From NCBI GenBank assembly GCA_020186115.1, contig WSYJ01000086.1:434001-498000 (forward strand): 64,000 nt of DNA, written 5' to 3'. Below, piece after piece: positions 31,150 through 42,586 of the stretch. The translations under genes and the position numbers were made by a program. Within the stretch, counting starts at the first letter, position 1, and each line of letters begins with the position of its first letter. The notes beneath the pieces were generated by a model. The model was not told the DNA's origin, searched no databases, and was given only the letters and a program-made list of their open reading frames with translations. Source of the DNA: Histomonas meleagridis (Eukaryota > Parabasalia > Tritrichomonadida > Dientamoebidae).

Positions 31150-32931
31150 TTACAATGGTCTGTTTCCTGCCCTGTACATGTGCGGTCCAGACTCTAATAT
31201 GTAATTATTTATTTGAAGTGTTTCAATCAAATGTTCGAACGACATAAACGAATTTTCGTAATGTATTAACTCTGCGATTTCTTTCATTTCGTTATCTCTT
31301 ACAATTCCATTTTCTTTATAGTTTGCAATTCTCTTAAATTCATTCATAAAATTGGAAATTATTTCATTTTTCGAATTTCTTCGAACTTTTCTTGTGGAAC
31401 TTTTCATTAATTTCTCCGATTGGCATTCGATAATTATTTCAGCGACTTCGTTTATATCTGATTCTTTAACATAATTACGTAATTCGACTCTTGCTCTACA
31501 TTGAGAAAGATATTTAATTTTAGAGAAGTTTCCGATATCTTTTGAAACTTCTTTTAAATAATTCCGACATTTTTCATTCCAATGAATATTAATATATTGT
31601 TTTGAATATAATATATAATTCATTAATTCTTTATAATCAAAAGTATTTTGTGTTTCGCCTCTTAATCGATCAATTAAAGGTAAATGTGTATTATCCCATT
31701 TAGGAAAACCTTCGAATTTTTTCATCTTTTGTGATCTTTGTTTATTTGTATTAAATATTTCTTCTTGTATATCAATGATTAATGTGAACTTTTCTAATAA
31801 ATTCGGATTTATTTTGTTCTTATTATCCGAAAATATTAACAACGCAAATGTTGTGTCGATTAAATGATTTATGTCAATAGTTTCGAATTTGTTTTCCATT
31901 ACATCGAATATTAATTCTTGTGAAGAAATCAATTTTTCGATGTCACTAATGATTAATAAACCTAAATTTGATTGTGTTAATGCACCGCCTTTAATCCAAT
32001 TCTTTTGTTTCTTAGTTTGAATTAATATTTCGGATGCTTCATCAATGTTTATATAATGTTTTATAAGTTTCGATATCGAATTTATAAGTTTCGGACAAAA
32101 TTTTGTTATAAATATATGAATTGGTTCTTCTTCAGTAGAAAATAATAATAATAAAATCGCTGCTTTATTTAATGGTGATAAAAATGTATTTAATGAATTA
32201 ACTAATTTTGGGAAAATATATTTATCTTTTGATATATTTGTTATGTCTTGAACATTTATTTGTGTAATGAATTTGTTATATATATTATTTAATTTTCGAA
32301 TGTAATTTACTTTCATTGAGATCTTAAAAATTCGATCCAAATCTTCAGTAAAAACAATTCCTGTCACATCAATGATATGTCCAATTCGTATAGAATCAAT
32401 TAGAACGCCATTTAATTCACATAAAAGTTGCGAATTATTACCAAATTCTTGAAGTACAAACCGTTGATATGTTTTTACTTTGGGATTTTTGTCAAGAACA
32501 GAAAATTGTGTCGATTTACAAAATGGACAATGATTTTGGTCAATTTCAAAATGAATTTTTTTTCCACATCTTTTGCAAATAACATCACTTTCAACAATTT
32601 GATAATCAATTAATGACACACTAATAACAATGCCTATAACCCTAACAATCGTATTAACATTTTCTGATTTCAATTTTTTAATGCGATTTAAATTGGGCCA
32701 ATCATTGATTCCGACATGAAACAAAGTTCCTCCTGAAAGTTCTTTTCCTACATAAACCTTATGTGCGCACATTGAAAGCATTTGAAAAATTACATTTGGA
32801 TTTGTTTCAAGAATATGTCTAAATCTAAATAAATAACTTCCTTCTGAGAAATCATTAATGGAAATCTCAATCATTTGATTCATTCTTTTTACTTGATTTG
32901 TTTGAAAGAAATTAATAAATGTTTGATACAT
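31150..32931 (-). CDS. Divergent MCM-family protein (MCM8-like) with degenerate ATPase
   Basis: 593 residues. The N-terminal MCM OB-fold region has a C4 zinc finger (CKRCGKKIHFEIDQNHCPFC) and VIGIVISVSL / HIIDVTGIV strands. In the AAA+ part the alignable positions of the Walker A (GDPGTAKS) read KFCPKLIN, Walker B IDEFDKM reads ISDIEKL, and the arginine finger SRFD reads EKFT. The segment KGGALTQSNLGLLIISDIE is clearly homologous to MCM 'GALVLADGG'. The end (MYRAG) resembles the MCM C-terminal domain. It probably cannot hydrolyse ATP. Either a structural MCM paralogue or a fast-evolving one; ATG at 32931. Confidence 0.7.
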   Translation of the reverse strand: MYQTFINFFQTNQVKRMNQMIEISINDFSEGSYLFRFRHILETNPNVIFQMLSMCAHKVYVGKELSGGTLFHVGINDWPNLNRIKKLKSENVNTIVRVIGIVISVSLIDYQIVESDVICKRCGKKIHFEIDQNHCPFCKSTQFSVLDKNPKVKTYQRFVLQEFGNNSQLLCELNGVLIDSIRIGHIIDVTGIVFTEDLDRIFKISMKVNYIRKLNNIYNKFITQINVQDITNISKDKYIFPKLVNSLNTFLSPLNKAAILLLLFSTEEEPIHIFITKFCPKLINSISKLIKHYINIDEASEILIQTKKQKNWIKGGALTQSNLGLLIISDIEKLISSQELIFDVMENKFETIDINHLIDTTFALLIFSDNKNKINPNLLEKFTLIIDIQEEIFNTNKQRSQKMKKFEGFPKWDNTHLPLIDRLRGETQNTFDYKELMNYILYSKQYINIHWNEKCRNYLKEVSKDIGNFSKIKYLSQCRARVELRNYVKESDINEVAEIIIECQSEKLMKSSTRKVRRNSKNEIISNFMNEFKRIANYKENGIVRDNEMKEIAELIHYENSFMSFEHLIETLQINNYILESGPHMYRAGNRPL

Positions 32932-33177
32932 ATCATGGAATTCAGGCCCAAAGCATTATTGTATGCCTTCTAAATAGATTTTATAATTTGGGCATTCGTG
33001 CATCGAAATGAAATTAAAACATCAAAAAATCGCATCAAAGTCTTGTGAACGATAGGTATCGTAGCGGTTATAAATTGAAAAAAATCGGTTTATTATATGC
33101 GATAATTATTTAATAATTTTTATCAATTCAGTGATTTATTTGTCGCACTTTTCCGTAATTGACCGTTTAGTAGCAAA

Positions 33178-34380
33178 ATGCTTTTGATCAATGAAAAGGA
33201 ATTACCAGATATTCATGACGAACCATCTAATACTCTCGAAATAGATAATTCACAGAAAAAAGAAAACTTTCTTTGCGTTTTTGTATTCATTTTAATTTCA
33301 TTTATTTCAATAATGTTTGGCGAATCTTTATTAAAAGTTCAAACAAATATTGCAGGACCTTACAAAGTCAAAACTGAGTCATTTGTTTTATTTGATTTAA
33401 CATCTTTCTATCAATACTTAAAAATCTATACATTTTTTATTTCTAATAACACTGAACCCAATCAACATGCTACTGGAAACTTTCATGTCTCTTACAAAAA
33501 TTCTCAAGGTAGCATTTCTATTGAAAATAATGTTAAATTTAATTCATTATCTTTTACTGACAATGTATCACAGCGTTTATTTGTTCATCAACAATACATT
33601 CACAAATATGACACTGCCAATATCAAATTTCGCTTTGAATCTGACACAATTTCATATGCCTCATTAACGTTTGAAGTTGAAAATCCATTAACACGAAAAC
33701 TTATTTCAATTCTGCGTGTTATCTTTTACATATGTACCATATTTATCTTAATCTCATTACATCGTAGCATGAGCAAACATGAAAATCATCGAAACGAAAC
33801 AATTTTAACATTTGCATTGTTAATCACATTAATTGTTTGCGAATTCCCATTTCATCTTATCCAATTATTTTATCCACATGAAAACTTGGCCACAATTGAT
33901 AAATTTCTTCGACATTTTTTGAATTGTTTTTTCCGAATTTATATTTTACTTTTGTTTAAGATTAAGTCGAATTCGTTTTCATTTATGAATAATTATGTTG
34001 AATATTTTTTATTTTTCACATTGATTTTAGCCATTTTTATTAATAATGAGAACTTAGATGTGTTAATTGGAATGTTTTATTTGATATATTATGTCTTCCG
34101 AATTATAATTTATTATAAAAATTTGCTACAAGACGAAATTTCGGAATTTTTGATATATTCGGTTTTGTCATTAGTGTCGATAATTACTTTGCAAGTTGCA
34201 TATTTGTTGCCTTTGTGGAATAACGCATCTAAGTATAATGTGACAGATGAAATAGTGCCTCTAATAGTGATAAATGCTTACGCACTAATCATCGCATATT
34301 TCCATTTCCCGAAAAATAATAACAAAATTAACTTCGATTTTTATGGTAAAATCTCAGACGAATCGGATGAAGCTGAATAA
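33178..34380 (+). CDS. GOLD/seven-transmembrane membrane protein (TMEM181/GPR107/Wntless-like architecture)
   Basis: 400 residues. A short acidic cytoplasmic start, transmembrane helix 1 (FLCVFVFILISFISIMFG, ~31-48), a ~125-residue luminal beta domain with NxS/T sites, then about seven helices (residues ~180-375) and an acidic tail (SDESDEAE). This is the layout of GOST-type trafficking proteins. Sequence similarity is too weak to name a member. The ATG follows GACCGTTTAGTAGCAAA directly. Confidence 0.55.
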   Translation: MLLINEKELPDIHDEPSNTLEIDNSQKKENFLCVFVFILISFISIMFGESLLKVQTNIAGPYKVKTESFVLFDLTSFYQYLKIYTFFISNNTEPNQHATGNFHVSYKNSQGSISIENNVKFNSLSFTDNVSQRLFVHQQYIHKYDTANIKFRFESDTISYASLTFEVENPLTRKLISILRVIFYICTIFILISLHRSMSKHENHRNETILTFALLITLIVCEFPFHLIQLFYPHENLATIDKFLRHFLNCFFRIYILLLFKIKSNSFSFMNNYVEYFLFFTLILAIFINNENLDVLIGMFYLIYYVFRIIIYYKNLLQDEISEFLIYSVLSLVSIITLQVAYLLPLWNNASKYNVTDEIVPLIVINAYALIIAYFHFPKNNNKINFDFYGKISDESDEAE

Positions 34381-36360
34381 GAAATTGTTGTCGATTTTGA
34401 TCATTATTAATAAAAAATAAATTTATTTTCATTGAAAATTCTTTGGGAATTAGTGATTGTAACAATTATATCTTGAGCGCACAATATTATGCCATCCCAA
34501 GACGTTTTAAGAAGGTTTCAACTCAAGGATAATACATTTATTCATTAAATTTAAATTATTTCTCAATATGATTTCAATCTTCAGATTTTATATGAAACTA
34601 GAAATACCAAAATCTTTTATGCCAGAATTGGTGGTTCTTTTCTTTGTGTAAACAGATCTTATGTCATCTTCTTTATACACAAAAATGCACTTCTTTTGTT
34701 TCTTTTCGTACTCAAAGCTCTTCAAATTTCATGCTTTTTTTATCAAATTTTTTTACTATTGCAACCTTCTTCTCTTATTTCTTTTGATAAATATATATAT
34801 ATTTTAAACTTAATTTTTAGATTTATTAAAAAACTAAACACAAAACACTTCCACTTTTATTTGTTTTCTTTTTTGGACAAATATTTTCCTATAATTATGA
34901 TGACAGGTTTGTTTAAAGTCGGTAATTGTTTATACAGTTAATGTAAGTGTTTAAGAACTGTTTAAAGTCTGTGGAAGTGTTGCATTTTCTAATAAATCAA
35001 TATTACCATTGGAAACAATTGAAAATATTTTTTTTTATTCCTGTTCTTCAAATCATTCGCAAATATAACAATCCTAGATTCTGTCTTCACAATCAATAAT
35101 TATGCTTAATTAAGATTATTTTTTGGCAAAAATGTGGGTTCAAGTTTATTGAACAAGGTGCTTTTCTAATTGCAAAAGCCTTCAGCTTATATATTCCCTT
35201 TGATTATGAATTATTTTATTCTTTATTAATTTTAAGTGAATATGAACAAAAATACTCATAATAGATAAGAAATCAAGCTTTCAACTTGCATTCTCAGAAT
35301 GAATTTTTGTAAATTATTTTGAGTTATCAAAATATATTACCATCTACTAATAGGTGAGTTTAAAATTTATGTGAAATTTATATATTTTCTGAAATAAAAA
35401 GGAAAAATGTATTTGAAGACCAAAACGACCGTTTATTGTCAGATGAATAAAACAAAAAATCTGAATACCAATTCCATAATTGGATCTTAATTTTGGTCGT
35501 TTTCTAAAATTAAGTTTGTTTGCATATCTTTATGAAATTTAATTTTTTAACATACTTTAATTCTACCTAAGTCATTATATATTATTATCGATAAACATAC
35601 ACACCTGATTAAGGCTTATGACCCTTTTATGGCAAATTACTTTCAACTTTATGAAATTTTAAGATATTATTAAATTTATTTCAATGCCAGTTTGTATTAA
35701 AAAAAGGCTTGAACTGTTTGAAGACAAGTATTCAGATAAAACCTATGCAAAATGATATTAAATTTTTTAAGTATTTGTTTTAAAAAATAATGTAAAATAA
35801 TTGTTACTGCTTTGTTTCTGTCGAAATGTAAAGAAATGCATGAAACATTAATAAAACTTGGAATACAAGAAAGGATCTATCATCAAAAAACATGAAAATA
35901 TTTTCCATAAAAATTTAAAATATATAAATTTCAAAAACAAAAATGTAACAACAAATCAACAGAACCATAACGATTATACTCATTATTTGTTCAACAATAA
36001 CAAAATTTTTCAAATAACAAAAATTTATTTTTCTCATATAAAAAGATTTATCAAATAAGTTATGAATATTATCATTTATTTAGTCATTTGTTTATAGAAC
36101 TATTTGATGTCTTTAAAATATGTTTCGAATTAATTTCTTCTTCTATATTTAAAAATCATTTTATTCATGTTTTAAAAAAAATTTCAATTTATTTTGATAT
36201 TTATAAAGTGAATAAAGTAAAAATATTTTATTTTTTATTGAGGAATTTATATATTTTGTTAATTATATTTTGTTATATATTTAAATCAACAATTAACATT
36301 CGATATATTATTTCATTTTTAATTATATTTAATATTCTTTATCTTATTATTAAATATTAA
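34381..36360. other. Very AT-rich gene-free region
   Basis: Only short, low-complexity open frames (Phe/Leu/Ile/Lys-rich) are seen, typical of AT-rich noncoding DNA. No RNA gene or repeat recognised. A lone GACCGTTTATTG (35424-35435) has no gene behind it. Confidence 0.5.
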
Positions 36361-37001
36361 AGTTATTTAATTTATATCAAAAATAACAAATTATCGAATA
36401 CATTTACTAACATAAATACATTCATTAATTCAAACACATTTACCAGAGCAAAAAATAACTTTGATTCAAATACTTATGTTAATACATTTTCGATGAATTT
36501 TACTTTCGTTAATCCTTATACTTTAACTTATTTTTTATCGTTTATAAAAACTTTATCGATTTATTATTATTATACGTTCTTAAAATCTTATTCAATTACT
36601 TTTATTGAATCTGAAACTAAATATATTTATGTCTATTTTATATATTATAATTATACAATTGTATATTATCCAGAATATTTTACTTATTATTCGAATTTCT
36701 TTTATGTTTCTTGTGTCGAAGATGCAAAAACAATGATGATAATAATACATTAATTATCATTATAATTGTTATTGTTATTGTAATAATTATTGCATTTATA
36801 ATGATAATAAAAATATTTATGATTAAATATCAAAATAAGAAGCGAAAACAAAATGAAGAAGAAATGAATGTTTCAGATGAAAATAATAATAAAATTAATG
36901 AAATAGATAATACATTTTCAGTTGGTATTAATAATTCAAATATTGAAGAAGATCCATTTTCAGACGATTTCAAAGAAGAAAAATTTATAAGTGAAATATA
37001 A
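36361..37001 (+). pseudogene. C-terminal relic of a PMP-type surface protein, second copy
   Basis: Repeats of the type NTFTxxNTF (36395-36530) and Tyr-rich strands lead to a stop in the wrong frame near 36752, followed in the next frame by a transmembrane helix (IIIIVIVIVIIIAFIMII) and the tail KYQNKKRKQNEEEMNVSDE...EEKFISEI. The tail is nearly identical to that at 13620-13791. Confidence 0.6.
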
Positions 37002-37249
37002 ATAAACATGTTTTAAGGACAAAATATTTTTATTTATTTATTAATTTAATAAATACAGCATTTTTGTTATTTGCGAATCTTATGTTTCATTCTATTATAT
37101 ATTATATGTTTATCATGGTAAATCCAATAAAAACATTAAAATTTTCATATAAGGTCGTTTTCTTCAAAATATTTAGCAAATCTTCAACGATAATCAGATT
37201 TAATTCGAAATGAAACATTTGGTGGACTTCAAATATCTCACAAATCCCA

Positions 37250-37816
37250 TTTGATGATTGCAACCAATATCCTTGGTCAACGCACAAATACATTCACAAG
37301 ATCAAATGCATTCACTAAATCTATTATATTTATTATCAAGCACATTTTTAGAAACAAAAACATTTCCCGAATCAGAAATATTTGTGCCAATAAAAGCTTA
37401 TCTATATTCGGATACATTAATCAATTTTATCTATTTCACGCATGTTTTTGTAATTCTTTATTACTTACATTATATAATACATGTTACTATTATATATCTA
37501 CAGAAATAATTCATTATGAATATACAATTGTTCAATATTCTATCTATAACTTTGATTATTCTTTGATAATGTTAATATTTTATCAAACTCACAACCAACT
37601 AAAAAAATTTCTACAAATGCATTAATAGGAATTATCTTTGGTTCAATTGTAGCAATTTTATTAATCATTGGAATAATAATTTTTATAGTTCCAAAAAGCA
37701 GGAAAATCCTGAACAAAGGTTCAGATAAAAATTCAGAATCTTCAGATAATCAAAAGCAAACTGGGCTCTTTGATGACAAATTTATTAATCTAATTAGACA
37801 TGTTGAAGGTCAATGA
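37250..37816 (+). pseudogene. Third PMP-type C-terminal relic
   Basis: Broken frames contain FTRSNAFTKS and SSTFLETKTFPESEIF repeats, then from ~37595 an open tail: a transmembrane helix (NALIGIIFGSIVAILLIIG) and a charged end (SRKILNKGSDKNSESSDNQ), stop at 37814-37816. The tail sequence differs from that of the two other relics. Located directly behind the second relic, suggesting a decayed tandem cluster. Confidence 0.5.
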
Positions 37817-38549
37817 TTAATACATTAAACAAAATATATATACAAAAAATAAATTTTGAATAAAAAACGTAATTTCGATTTTACGTTATAATAATATTTG
37901 TTTTGATGTAAATTTTAATTTAATATTTCTTCTTCTGTGGAATATAACCAAATATATCGATGATTAGTGAGAAGGCTTTAATGAAAATTTGAGCATAATA
38001 ATTTATACATCTAATTAAAAAGTGTTCACATTTGTTTCAACACCAATTCTCTGAGCTTATTTTAAAAAACAATAACGGGATTTTGTACCAGTTTTTACTA
38101 ATCAGTTTGATATCATTCGAAATCAAATTGGTCATAAAGCCAATGGACTTTATAACCACATTATTTAATACATACAACAAAGTAAACGTTATATTCAAGA
38201 TATCCAATATTTCCATTATTACGAGATCAGTAAATCAATTAAAAAACATCAATATATGGAATCCATGGATCTCTTATTCTCGTATGGTACATACAGAATT
38301 ATAAATAATTTAAATTAACAAATGATAAAAATATAAAATTGATGAAACAGTTAGGGAATATAATTAAGACACAAAGCAATTTGAAAATTCACAAGTTTTA
38401 ACAGTAGTTGTTTAAACACTGAGGGTGCATCCTTCTTCACTAATTAATAATTATTAAATTGTATTTCGAAAGTAAAACAGTAAGACATAATATGAGATTT
38501 TTATTTAAAATAATTACAATACATAAATAACGAAAAACAATTTAACTAA
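37817..38549. other. AT-rich region without recognised gene
   Basis: A 90-codon open piece (~38032-38304) is low-complexity and lacks homology that I can recognise. Otherwise AT-rich spacer. Confidence 0.4.
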
Positions 38550-39111
38550 TTAAGAAACAAAACATTTTGAAATGTGTGTATTCTTTTTGCCTGCCCTTAA
38601 AATTGCTTTATGAAATATCTCGTAAATACCTTCATTTAGAAGAGCAGAACATTCAACGTAGTCAAATGCACTAATTACTTTCGCTAGATTTATCGCCTCA
38701 TCTTTGGAAACGCATTGGCCCTTGCGGAACAGATTTTCTTAGATCTGATTTTGTACCAATAAGAAGAATTTCAGGATTGATTATATATTTTGTGATATGA
38801 CTATGCCACTTTTTGATATTTTCAAATGAGTATCTATCTTCAATTGAAAAACAAAGCATAACAACATCTGTACCATAATAAGATAATGTTCGTAAATATG
38901 CCCTAAAGCCGTCAGCATCACCAAGTGTGTCCCACGTAGTGTAATGGTATGATGTACCATTGATTTCAGTCGAGCAAACAAAATTGTCAAATATAGTGGG
39001 AACATAATCTTTAGGGAATTTACCATTAAGAAATGTAAACAACAAAGATGTTTTCCCTGAAAGGTTATCTCCTACAAAAACAAACTTAAAAGGATGAGAT
39101 CCCTCTGTCAT
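38550..39111 (-). CDS. Atypical Rho-family small GTPase, frameshifted
   Basis: About 186 residues when the single-base shift near 38722 (G/C run) is bridged. P-loop GDNLSGKTSLL, switch I YVPTIFDNF, switch II WDTLGDADGF, TKSD base motif and a C-terminal CAAX box (CFVS) that would be prenylated. Positions equal to Rac Gly12 and Gln61 are Asn and Asp, which should impair GTP hydrolysis, as in Rnd-type atypical Rho proteins. Rho proteins control actin. It sits 1.2 kb from the farnesyl diphosphate synthase gene. AACGGTTCTTTC (Myb type) lies upstream (~39195). Confidence 0.85.
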
Positions 39112-39373
39112 TGAGTAATTTTAACTTACTAAAAGAATCTTGAGACGAACGATAGAATTTTCAACACACCGATAGCGTTTTTCTGTGAAAGAACCGTTTT
39201 CGTCTTGTTTTTCCCTAACGGTCATTTTATCAAAAGTGACAAATCTTAATGAAATTTTTAAATATTTTTTTTAGTGCTTTATTTCTGTGATAATACCATT
39301 TATTTTTATCAGCTTATCCTCAAAAAGGAATAACTTTGTTTTTTCTTTTTTAAAAAATGATTGAAGGAATATT

Positions 39374-40231
39374 TTATTGATTCATATCATCATCTGATTT
39401 ATTGTCATCTTTTTCTTTCTCTTCTTTTGGTTTATAGTTCCCTGAAAGAAAATCGTTGATCACTTGTTTCTGTTTTTGAATGATTTGATTTAATTCATCT
39501 ATTTTTTCTTGATAGTCTTGTTTAAGTTTTTCGATTTTTTCTGTCTTTTTGTTGAGCTTTTCAGTCAATTCTTCTTTCTTTTTGTTCGCATCGTCAATTG
39601 CTTTTTGATGTGAAACTTTGTTCTGTTCGTTTTCTAGTATCGTTTGATCAACTCGGAGCTTTTCATTCTTTGATGAATATGCAAATGATTTATCTCGAAG
39701 TGATGCGTTAGTTTCTTGGATATCGCGGATGGATGAACGTAACTCCTGGATATTTTGATTCGAAGCTTTGTAAGTAGCATCCTTAAGAAGTTTGGAGGTG
39801 CTGTTTGATTGCTGTCGAGCTTCTTTTGCCTCTTGTGATAATCTTTGATTTTCACAATATGCAAGTTTGACTTCTTCTTCAAGTTCTTTGACAATGAAAG
39901 TTTTATCGTCTTGATAAGCTGCTTCAATTTCTTCTTTAAGAGAAGATAATGTATTTTCTGCTAACTCAACACTACGCTGAAGTTGTGGAACAGAATTGGA
40001 ATGATTAGTAACAATTGGTGATTGACCTGATTGCTGTTCAAATGTTTTATTAATGGCATTTGTTTTGGCTGTAATTTTATCATTTAATCTATTTAATTGT
40101 GTTCTTAATTGACGAGTTTTAAGTAAAATCTGTTGAGTTTTAAGCTTAAGCTCATGTACATCAGAAGGTTTTATTTCATTGGCCTGATGTTGTGATAGAT
40201 TTAAGCTTTTGGTTCTTTTTGTTGAGTTCAT
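39374..40231 (-). CDS. Coiled-coil protein, unknown
   Basis: 285 residues, nearly all coiled coil from residue ~25 to 260 (LKLKTQQILLKTRQLRTQLN, SLKEEIEAAYQDDKTF, VKLAYCENQRLSQEA, KIEKLKQDYQEKIDELNQ) with an acidic Ser/Asp tail. It may be a cytoskeletal or flagellar component such as an IFT- or CCDC-type protein, but no specific family can be named. ATG start, intact, CCGTTATTTCATTCGATAA just before it. Confidence 0.7.
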   Translation of the reverse strand: MNSTKRTKSLNLSQHQANEIKPSDVHELKLKTQQILLKTRQLRTQLNRLNDKITAKTNAINKTFEQQSGQSPIVTNHSNSVPQLQRSVELAENTLSSLKEEIEAAYQDDKTFIVKELEEEVKLAYCENQRLSQEAKEARQQSNSTSKLLKDATYKASNQNIQELRSSIRDIQETNASLRDKSFAYSSKNEKLRVDQTILENEQNKVSHQKAIDDANKKKEELTEKLNKKTEKIEKLKQDYQEKIDELNQIIQKQKQVINDFLSGNYKPKEEKEKDDNKSDDDMNQ

Positions 40232-40341
40232 TTATCGAATGAAATAACGGATTTTTCTAGCAAAAATCGATTCATTGAAAACATTTTGTCAATTTTATTT
40301 TAATTGAAATTATTTTGTAAAGTTTACATAAATAATTTTAC

Positions 40342-41361
40342 TTATTTGTTTCTTTTCATTAAAGAACCCAAAAGTTCCGATAATGTATTCTTTGGGAAAA
40401 CAGGATCCAATTCTTTCAATTCTTTTGAAAGTTTTTCATATTCTTTGTCGGAATAATTTTCAAACAATTGTTTCAAACCTAAATCTTCATAAACCTTCAT
40501 CACAGCTTCATACCTTTGATCTGGGTTCTCATAAACTTTCATTATTGCTTCCTTTTGTGACTCATTCCCAAGTTCATACGCTTTGCATGAAAACCATGTC
40601 ACTTTTCTGTCAATTATGTCGGTTCCCTTTTTGCCGGTTGTGACTTCATCGCAATAAACGTCCAAATAATCGTCCTGTGACTGGAAGAAATAACCAATGT
40701 CGAGCATGAATTGTGTAAACGACTTATCATTATACTTACCTTTTGGAAGTTTTTGTGAAGCAATCATTGATACAGAAATAGGAAGCCAAAATGTGTAATA
40801 AGCGGTTTTGTTTTCAACAATGATTTTGTAGCAATCAAGAGTAAATGACTCGGCTTTTGAGTCATATGTTTGCCCTATGGTTGTGATTGTACTGATGTAT
40901 CTAAAAATAGATATAATTTCATCAACTGTTTCATCATCAAGAAACCTTTCACGGAGATAGTTGATAAGAACAAATACAAGGTTCTCAACAAGAAGCGCAT
41001 CATTTGTAGCGGAATTTCCGATACCATCAAGTAAATACCAGCATTTCTGTCCTCTGCGTGTTTCGCTTTGATCCATGAGATCGTCTGCTACAAGATATGC
41101 CGCTTGGAGTAATTCAATTGACCAGCCAAGAATGTATCCAACTTGAGCAAAATTATCACTTGGAGAAAATCCGGTTAGCTCAAGATAAGTTGAAGCTGCA
41201 AGAGTTCCGCGAACATTTTTTCCACCTTTGAGTGAATAATTAACTAATTTATTTACATGCTCAAGAACAAAGTCAACTGTACGTGGTCTGAGATATTCAT
41301 TGATAATTTCAATAATTTTTGGAAAGTAGTCTTGAAAGGCAGAAAGTATATTTCCCTTCAT
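40342..41361 (-). CDS. Farnesyl diphosphate synthase (trans-prenyltransferase)
   Basis: About 339 residues. The first Asp-rich motif (AYLVADDLMDQSETRRGQKC) and second (FFQSQDDYLDVYCD) are intact, with GKKGTDI and the helix KNVRGTLAAST holding the IPP-binding Lys/Arg. It condenses IPP with DMAPP/GPP to farnesyl-PP for dolichol and protein prenylation. The first true ATG is at 41361 (MKGNILSAF). Upstream is GACCGTTTATTATCC (~41400). Length is typical. Confidence 0.93.
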   Translation of the reverse strand: MKGNILSAFQDYFPKIIEIINEYLRPRTVDFVLEHVNKLVNYSLKGGKNVRGTLAASTYLELTGFSPSDNFAQVGYILGWSIELLQAAYLVADDLMDQSETRRGQKCWYLLDGIGNSATNDALLVENLVFVLINYLRERFLDDETVDEIISIFRYISTITTIGQTYDSKAESFTLDCYKIIVENKTAYYTFWLPISVSMIASQKLPKGKYNDKSFTQFMLDIGYFFQSQDDYLDVYCDEVTTGKKGTDIIDRKVTWFSCKAYELGNESQKEAIMKVYENPDQRYEAVMKVYEDLGLKQLFENYSDKEYEKLSKELKELDPVFPKNTLSELLGSLMKRNK

Positions 41362-41501
41362 TTGCAACCTTTAATAAGTCTAATTTTAGATGGATAATAA
41401 ACGGTCATCTGACTTATCTTGTGGAGCACGTTAATTTATACCACTTTTATTAATGTAAAGTTTACGGTAACGGTTTTACACGACCGTTTATATCAACCAA
41501 A

Positions 41502-42050
41502 ATGGAAAATGATGCAATATACAATTCAAATGGTACATCAACAACAGAATTTGAACCAAAAAGGCCAGAAACTGGATTTCAGATATTTTGTAACAAGCGA
41601 AGAAATGAAATACAAAACATGAACTCAAACATTTCATCAACAGAAATAATAAAAATTTTAAACGAAGAATGGAAATCACTTCCTCCAGAAGATAAAGTTG
41701 TTTTTGATATTCAAGCTCGACAAAGCATTGATGAATTTAAACATAATTCCAATTATCCCATCAAAAAAAGCGTCAAAGCCAGAAAAGTTACTGTCTCTAA
41801 TGAAGGTGATGACGAGAAAAAGTGGATAAAAATTGAAATGATTCCAAATATACCAATTACAAAGAAAAACTCACGTCTGATGTGGCTTGGAGCACGCTCT
41901 TTGGCTCAAGAGTTTCTCAGCAACCAAGACAATTATGATATATTGGCCAACTGGATTAGAAACTCAAAAATGATTTCATCTTCAACAATTACAACAATTT
42001 CCCCACCAAACTACCAATACAACCAAACTGAAATGGATGGGGCAATTTAA
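41502..42050 (+). CDS. HMG-box protein
   Basis: 182 residues. An HMG box at ~19-80 (PKRPETGFQIFCNKRRNEI, then EWKSLPPEDKVVFDIQARQ) has the Pro, Phe, Trp and Lys signature. A basic linker and a conserved-looking C-terminal segment (RLMWLGARSLAQEFLSNQDN) follow. It is probably a nuclear DNA-binding or chromatin protein. The start codon follows GACCGTTTATATCAACCAAA immediately. Confidence 0.88.
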   Translation: MENDAIYNSNGTSTTEFEPKRPETGFQIFCNKRRNEIQNMNSNISSTEIIKILNEEWKSLPPEDKVVFDIQARQSIDEFKHNSNYPIKKSVKARKVTVSNEGDDEKKWIKIEMIPNIPITKKNSRLMWLGARSLAQEFLSNQDNYDILANWIRNSKMISSSTITTISPPNYQYNQTEMDGAI

Positions 42051-42586
42051 GATTTGTAAATTAACATATATACGATGTTTTATATATTTTTATTTTATCA
42101 ATTGATTGATTATTAACAGGACTAACACACGAAGATTTATGTAGTAGATTTTTAATTTTAATTTTTTAGTAAACTCATTTAAGGTAGTGTCCTCGTATTT
42201 ATAGAACGTTGATGAGGAAATCGTTGTCTGAAGCCAGAAAATGGTTGTAAAAAATCAGATGTAATCCGATCAAAAATCAAACAAAATATCGGAATAGGCG
42301 ATATATTCAATTTCTTTCAAAACTAAACGGTTGATTATTGACACAGTAATCCGTTCGAAATTATTATAAATTAATATCGTATATTACTTATACGGTTGAC
42401 AATAATACCTTGAATTAAACGTAATTGTGGAATGTATATAAAATTATTTTCTATAACAATGAAATTAATTTTGTTAAAGACTTGGAATAATGATGCATGA
42501 TAATAATTTTAAAAATTTAAAATTATTATTGCTAAACATAATTTTTTTGGTAGAAAATCTGATAAAAAATTAAGGTTGTTTAGCAA
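42051..42586. other. AT-rich region
   Basis: No gene recognised. ACTAACACACGA at 42121 resembles the intron 3' motif but lacks AG and an upstream GTAYGT. Confidence 0.5.

Noticed and set aside
34696-36360. Phe/Ile/Tyr-rich ORFs of 66-90 codons
   Set aside because: Low-complexity frames expected by chance in very AT-rich DNA; no motif or promoter context.
42116-42132. ACTAACACACGA as an intron 3' end
   Set aside because: Lacks the AG and there is no upstream GTAYGT joining open frames.
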